A DNA stretch of 45,944 nt, from assembly GCF_016908875.1 (NCBI RefSeq), contig NZ_JAFBES010000020.1, positions 1 to 45,944 of the forward strand, in the 5' to 3' direction. This document shows positions 42,106 to 45,944 of this stretch, piece after piece. Position numbers and translations under genes: made by a program. Numbering within the stretch: the stretch's first letter is position 1; every line of letters begins with the position of its first letter. Under the pieces are notes generated by a model, which had not been told where the DNA came from, did no database searches, and was given only the letters and a program-made list of their open reading frames with translations. Source of the DNA: Bacillus ectoiniformans. GTDB taxonomy: Bacteria; Bacillota; Bacilli; Bacillales; Domibacillaceae.

Positions 42106-43314
42106 ATGAATAATTTTATAGAAGAACTTTTATCAATAGAGTCAGATTTAACGAAAGATTTACTTTTAATTAAAGAAAAAGAGCTAGTGCAGGATGCGAT
42201 TTGGAAACGGCATGGCAGATTAGATGTGGGTGAAATGGTTAGCAGGTATGAGGCTGTCCATTTGCCGCCCGTTACTTGTGGGTTAATCATACTTAACGAA
42301 GAGGAGCGCATTGCACGTTGTTTAAAGGGAATTAGCAATCAGTTCGATGAAATTATTGTCCTCGATGCTTATTCTAAGGATCGTACCGTACCAATCATTA
42401 AGTCGGAGTTTCCGGAAGTGAAGCTGATTCAAAAAGTGTGGCAGAATGATTTTTCCTTGCAAAGAAATCATCTGCTTGACCATGTGACGAATGATTGGGT
42501 GTACTTTATCGATGCAGATAATGTATTTAATGAAGGCAACGGCAGGAAACTTCAACGGGTCGCTAAGTTGATGGAGTTTGCGGGAATAACGGCGGTGATG
42601 AGTCCGGTCATCCATGAACACAATGGTTCGATCAGTCAAGACAACCGTCGTTTCTTTAAATGTTCAGATGGGATTCGTTTTAAAGGAATGGTACATGAAG
42701 AGCCGGTGTTGCCGGGTGGGCAGATTCCTTTAGGTTTTGAGATGGATGTTCATATTAGTCATGACGGCTACGATGAAGCTAATCAGGATCAATCCGAGAG
42801 AAGGCGCCGGAACTGGCTGCTGACGAAAAAGATGGCGGAGATCGAGTCTAGTGATCCGAAGTGGCGCTATTTTTTGGCGAGAGATTATCTTCTTTATCAT
42901 GAAAACCCTGATATGGCATGGGTACTTGATCAATTGCAAAAAGGGATACAATTATATGAAGAAAGTGGACATACACGCTATAAATTATCCAATTATTTGC
43001 TCCAAATGGATGTTTTGATGCGGATAGGTGAGGTTGCTTTAGCTGAACAGACGCTAGGAATCATAGAGGAAGAATACTCAGGGTTAGTTGACATCCACTA
43101 TTACCGCACCATGCTGATTATGGAAGATTTCCGGTCGAAAATGCATGGTTACTTGAGCGATACATGGACGCAAGCGACAGGGCCTGAAAGTGGTCGAAGT
43201 GTGATCAGCAGTGATAAGAGGCATATTGAAGAACTATATCAGCGGACCGCGGATCTATTAAATTTACCTCTGCAATTTAATATCCTTCCTAAAGAAAAGA
43301 GGGGGAGGGAGTGA
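42106..43314 (+). CDS. sunS: SunS-type S-glycosyltransferase
   Basis: The 402-residue product is a family 2 glycosyltransferase closely similar to SunS of the sublancin cluster. Shared stretches include PPVTCGLIILNEEERIARCL (SunS: TPTITCGIIVYNESKRIKKCL), FDEIIVLDAYSKDRTV and WVYFIDADN, where Asp136-Ala-Asp138 is the metal/nucleotide-sugar DxD site. FKGMVHEEP follows. The C-terminal half is a helical TPR-like region for substrate or dimer contacts. SunS attaches a hexose from a nucleotide-sugar to a cysteine thiol of the peptide; here Cys60 of the precursor is the likely target. The ATG has AAGGATG upstream. It overlaps the transporter gene by four bases. Confidence 0.93.
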   Translation: MNNFIEELLSIESDLTKDLLLIKEKELVQDAIWKRHGRLDVGEMVSRYEAVHLPPVTCGLIILNEEERIARCLKGISNQFDEIIVLDAYSKDRTVPIIKSEFPEVKLIQKVWQNDFSLQRNHLLDHVTNDWVYFIDADNVFNEGNGRKLQRVAKLMEFAGITAVMSPVIHEHNGSISQDNRRFFKCSDGIRFKGMVHEEPVLPGGQIPLGFEMDVHISHDGYDEANQDQSERRRRNWLLTKKMAEIESSDPKWRYFLARDYLLYHENPDMAWVLDQLQKGIQLYEESGHTRYKLSNYLLQMDVLMRIGEVALAEQTLGIIEEEYSGLVDIHYYRTMLIMEDFRSKMHGYLSDTWTQATGPESGRSVISSDKRHIEELYQRTADLLNLPLQFNILPKEKRGRE

Positions 43315-45413
43315 AATATCCCCATGTTCGTCAACAGCAGGAGTTTGATTGCGGAGTAGCTTGTGTGTCAACAATCATGCAGCACTACGGAGTTGAACAT
43401 AGCTATGCCGCGTTAAGAGATATTCATTACCTGGAAGGGGAGTACACACTTGGCGATTTAAAGCGCTTATTAGAAAGCGTTCATTTCGAGGTGGAGGCTT
43501 ATCAATATGACTCTTCCGTCAGTTTGTCAGCCTCCTACCAGGATATCGATTGTCCTCTAATCGCTTTAATTGACAAAGACGGGGTAGGCCACTACGTCGT
43601 TATACATAAAGTGGACAAGAAGGGTCTAATAATTAGTGATCCAGCGGAAGATCAGCCAGTCAAATGGTCTTTTTCGAAGTTCGAAAAAATGATGTCTAGG
43701 ATCTTTCTTCATCCGGTGCCTGCCGGGAATAAGCCGTTACCTAATTTGACTCCATCGTCTTTTAAAACAAAACAGTTTATTAAAGGGATAATTAAAGATA
43801 ATCGATCTTCTTTGGTATTTTTGCTTGTCATTTCGTATTTAATTGTTGCGTTAGGCATCTTGAATTCTTTCTTTTTTAAAACCGTGGTTGACTACTTTAT
43901 ACCAGAACGGGAAATCGTGCAATTAAACACGTTTGCTTTATTATTTGCGGGACTTGGCCTTATTTTAGCGGTTTTTTCATATGTTCGGGCTCAGGCGGTG
44001 ATCCACTTCTCTAATAAGGTTGAGATCAATCTGGCCTCCTCTTATTTTCAGCAGCTGATGAGCCTGCCTTCTCGTTTCTTTCATAATAGAAGCAGCGGTG
44101 AACTGATTTCGAGATATAATGATGCGCTCTATTTGCGTGAATTGCTCAGCCGTTCTTTTGTGGGCGGGGTGCTCGATTTAACAGTTGCCCTTGTTTTAGG
44201 GGTTGTATTGTACTTCGTCAGTCCGCTTCTTTTCGTTGTTACCATCATTGGCTGTCTCGTGTTTTTATGTGCAGCGGTTATGTTTATTCAGCCGATTAAA
44301 AAGAGAGTCAAGCGGCACCTGGAGGAAAAAGCGAACACACAGACATCCCTCTATCAATTCCTGTCGAATGAAGGGTCGTTAAAATCTCTCGGCAAAAGGG
44401 AGTATGCCGCGAAAAGGATCATGGGCAGAGTGAAGAGTCAGCAAAAGTCTCTTGTGCATCTTCGGACGTTAGAAAATATTAGCGTGGTAATCAAGCAGTT
44501 TATTATGGCGGGATTTATGATCCTCATCGTTTGGATGGGGGCGAGGGAAATCATTTTTGGGCAAATGACGATAGGGGATTTGATTTTCTTCCTTTCTATT
44601 CTGGGGATTTTAGTTGCGTCGATTTCAAGTCTTGTCAACTTGCAAGTGGACATACAAGAAGCTGGAGTAGCTTTAGAGAGGTTTCGTGATATTTTAGAAT
44701 ACCCTGAAGAGAGCCAGTCGCAAGATGAAAGTATAGAAGAGTTTAAGCAACTGGAAGTCCATTCCTTGCTTTGGAGGCCGAATTTAAATCAGCCAGTATT
44801 TTATTGTCCTCATTTTATATTGAAAAGAGGAGAGTTGGTTTGGCTGCAGGGAGGGAATGGTTCTGGTAAATCCTCTTTCTCTAAAGTACTGGCTGGCCTT
44901 TGGGAAGTAGAGCAAGGCTGCTTGTTTTATAACGGCAAGGATGCGGCCAATCTGGATTTAACAGCCTATCGATCTGCTGTGGCTTATGTGGATGGAGAAC
45001 CTTTCTTTTTTACTGGCAGTTTGTTAGATAATCTCTTGATGGGCTCTGAAGTTGAGGTGGAACGTCTTGATTGGGCGTTAACGATTAGCGGGATGAAAGA
45101 TTTTGTTAGTGGCCTTCCGGGTGGTGTGCAAGAAAAGATTCATGAAAAGGATGCTCGCTTTTCAGCTGGGCAAAAACAAAAGTTGAATCTTGCAAGGGTG
45201 CTGCTCACGGATAAACAAGTCATTATTTTAGATGAAGCTATGAGCAATATCGATCAGGCAGGGAAAGAGGAAATCTTACGTCAGCTATTGGCGATGAATA
45301 AAACAGTCGTTTATATTTCTCATGATCATGCAGGAGAGAGGTTGTTTCATAAGTGTTATGAGTTTACTGAAGTGAAAGATGGACGAACTTCCTTCAGGTT
45401 AAAACAAAATTAA
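43311..45413 (+). CDS. sunT: SunT-type peptidase-containing ABC transporter
   Basis: The 700-residue product is a bacteriocin processing and export protein, nearly the length of SunT. The N-terminal C39 peptidase domain has Cys14 in EFDCGVACVS, His94 in GHYVVIHK and Asp110 in ISDPAEDQP, so the catalytic triad is complete. It would cut after the Gly-Gly of the leader. The ABC membrane domain follows at about residues 160-450 with six helices. The ATPase domain has Walker A GGNGSGKSS, the signature FSAGQKQKL (Ser-Ala-Gly-Gln in place of SGGQ), Walker B VIILDEAMSNID and a His switch ISHDH. The GTG start overlaps the sunS stop (GTGA), so the two are translationally coupled. The last gene of the cluster; no oxidoreductase or immunity gene follows. 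Confidence 0.94.
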   Translation: MKYPHVRQQQEFDCGVACVSTIMQHYGVEHSYAALRDIHYLEGEYTLGDLKRLLESVHFEVEAYQYDSSVSLSASYQDIDCPLIALIDKDGVGHYVVIHKVDKKGLIISDPAEDQPVKWSFSKFEKMMSRIFLHPVPAGNKPLPNLTPSSFKTKQFIKGIIKDNRSSLVFLLVISYLIVALGILNSFFFKTVVDYFIPEREIVQLNTFALLFAGLGLILAVFSYVRAQAVIHFSNKVEINLASSYFQQLMSLPSRFFHNRSSGELISRYNDALYLRELLSRSFVGGVLDLTVALVLGVVLYFVSPLLFVVTIIGCLVFLCAAVMFIQPIKKRVKRHLEEKANTQTSLYQFLSNEGSLKSLGKREYAAKRIMGRVKSQQKSLVHLRTLENISVVIKQFIMAGFMILIVWMGAREIIFGQMTIGDLIFFLSILGILVASISSLVNLQVDIQEAGVALERFRDILEYPEESQSQDESIEEFKQLEVHSLLWRPNLNQPVFYCPHFILKRGELVWLQGGNGSGKSSFSKVLAGLWEVEQGCLFYNGKDAANLDLTAYRSAVAYVDGEPFFFTGSLLDNLLMGSEVEVERLDWALTISGMKDFVSGLPGGVQEKIHEKDARFSAGQKQKLNLARVLLTDKQVIILDEAMSNIDQAGKEEILRQLLAMNKTVVYISHDHAGERLFHKCYEFTEVKDGRTSFRLKQN

Positions 45414-45442
45414 ATATAATATAGAAGAAAAATGTATATGGG

Positions 45443-45480
45443 AAAGGCGGACTTTGAATTTTATTGAGTCCGCTTTTTTC
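45443..45480 (+). terminator. rho-independent terminator after sunT
   Basis: GCGGACT (45447-45453) pairs with AGTCCGC (45467-45473), followed by six T. Confidence 0.9.
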
Positions 45481-45593
45481 GTGCTTATTTTATATTCGTG
45501 CGCTTTTTGTGTTGGCTTGCCTTAACTGATAGGGTGTGTGGGAAGGATTGTTACAAGTTTTTATTTAGTTTTAAAAAAACTTTTGTTAAATGG

Positions 45594-45747
45594 TTGACGG
45601 ATGTTAAATAAAAATGTTATATTATTTCTTGTCGCTTCGGAAGTTAAGCAAACAGAAAGAAAAAAAGTTGTTGCAGAGTTCGTTTGAAACGAACAAAAAA
45701 ACTTTCTTAAAATAATAGTTGACTTAAACGACTTATAGATGATATGA
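45594..45747 (+). promoter_or_regulatory. tandem rRNA operon promoters
   Basis: P1 is TTGACG (45594-45599), an 18-bp spacer and TATATT (45618-45623). P2 is TTGACT (45718-45723), an 18-bp spacer and TATGAT (45742-45747). Between them is a 17-bp perfect palindrome, GTTCGTTTGAAACGAAC (45677-45693). After P2 the leader has the boxA-like TGATCTTTGAAAACTGAAC at about 45780, typical of Bacillus rrn operons. Confidence 0.88.
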
Positions 45748-45865
45748 TGGTTGAGTCGCTGTTAAAGAGCGAGTGACATTGATCTTTGAAAACTGAACAA
45801 AATAAACGTCAACGTTTAAATGAAACAACCGACAATGTAAATTGTCAACATGAGCAATCAAACAT

Positions 45866-45944
45866 CTTTTTGGAGAGTTTGATCCTGGCTCAGGACGAAC
45901 GCTGGCGGCGTGCCTAATACATGCAAGTCGAGCGGACTTGACTG
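45866..45944 (+). rRNA. rrs: 16S ribosomal RNA, 5' end (partial)
   Basis: GGAGAGTTTGATCCTGGCTC, CAGGACGAACGCTGGCGGCG and TGCCTAATACATGCAAGTCG are the universal start of bacterial 16S rRNA. The first base is placed by analogy with B. subtilis and may be off by a few. The gene is cut by the window end. Confidence 0.98.

Overview
The window comes from a low-GC, Gram-positive, endospore-type Bacillaceae chromosome. The signs are strong GGAGG-type ribosome binding sites with many TTG/GTG starts, sigma-A promoters, and guanine riboswitches before guaA and pbuG. Genes that read as Bacillus orthologues include phoD-tatA, ykkC/ykkD, pncB-nadE, rocB-like, guaA, pbuG, and sunS/sunT. The last ~80 bases are the 5' end of a 16S rRNA gene, with two promoters and a boxA-like leader in front.

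Region 1 (1-15.3 kb) is an accessory, defence-type island. A zinc-ribbon protein and scattered small genes precede a complete four-gene Wadjet system in the order jetD-jetA-jetB-jetC (2197-9821). This is followed by a GC-rich, hairpin-forming stretch with no gene, a small minus-strand gene, and a second module made of a DUF3800 nuclease-like protein and a primase-helicase fusion of the kind seen in TOTE conflict systems. Pieces of one small gene family bracket both modules: a 3' fragment at 1984-2076, an intact copy at 10316-10540, and a 5' leader copy at 14436-14513. This suggests recombination or insertion at that gene.

Region 2 (15.3-30.3 kb) holds a membrane diguanylate cyclase, a lipoprotein, a cysteine-rich pentapeptide protein, a TetR gene with a heterodimeric SMR pump, and phoD-tatA followed by the scar of a deleted tatC. 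It also has a PD-(D/E)XK-like gene, the scar of a second helicase, and a complete phospho-beta-glucoside PTS operon with a GntR regulator, a cre site over the promoter, and a ROK kinase. Four copies of a 52-bp palindromic repeat (15286, 20670, 24825, 30217) sit at gene ends and show compensatory base changes.

Region 3 (30.3-41.5 kb) is mostly housekeeping: pncB-nadE for NAD salvage, a sodium:amino-acid symporter, a RocB-like M20 peptidase, and guaA and pbuG each behind its own guanine riboswitch and terminator. Two tandem ~124-bp repeats lie before guaA.

Region 4 (41.7-45.4 kb) is the most interesting part: a compact glycocin (S-glycosylated bacteriocin) cluster. It encodes a double-glycine precursor, a SunS-type S-glycosyltransferase, and a SunT-type peptidase-transporter. 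The precursor leader aligns position by position with that of sublancin. Its core keeps the glycosylated-type Cys and the outer cysteine pair but has lost both cysteines of the inner disulfide, and it carries a long Gly/Ser extension. No thiol oxidoreductase or immunity gene of the sublancin type is present.
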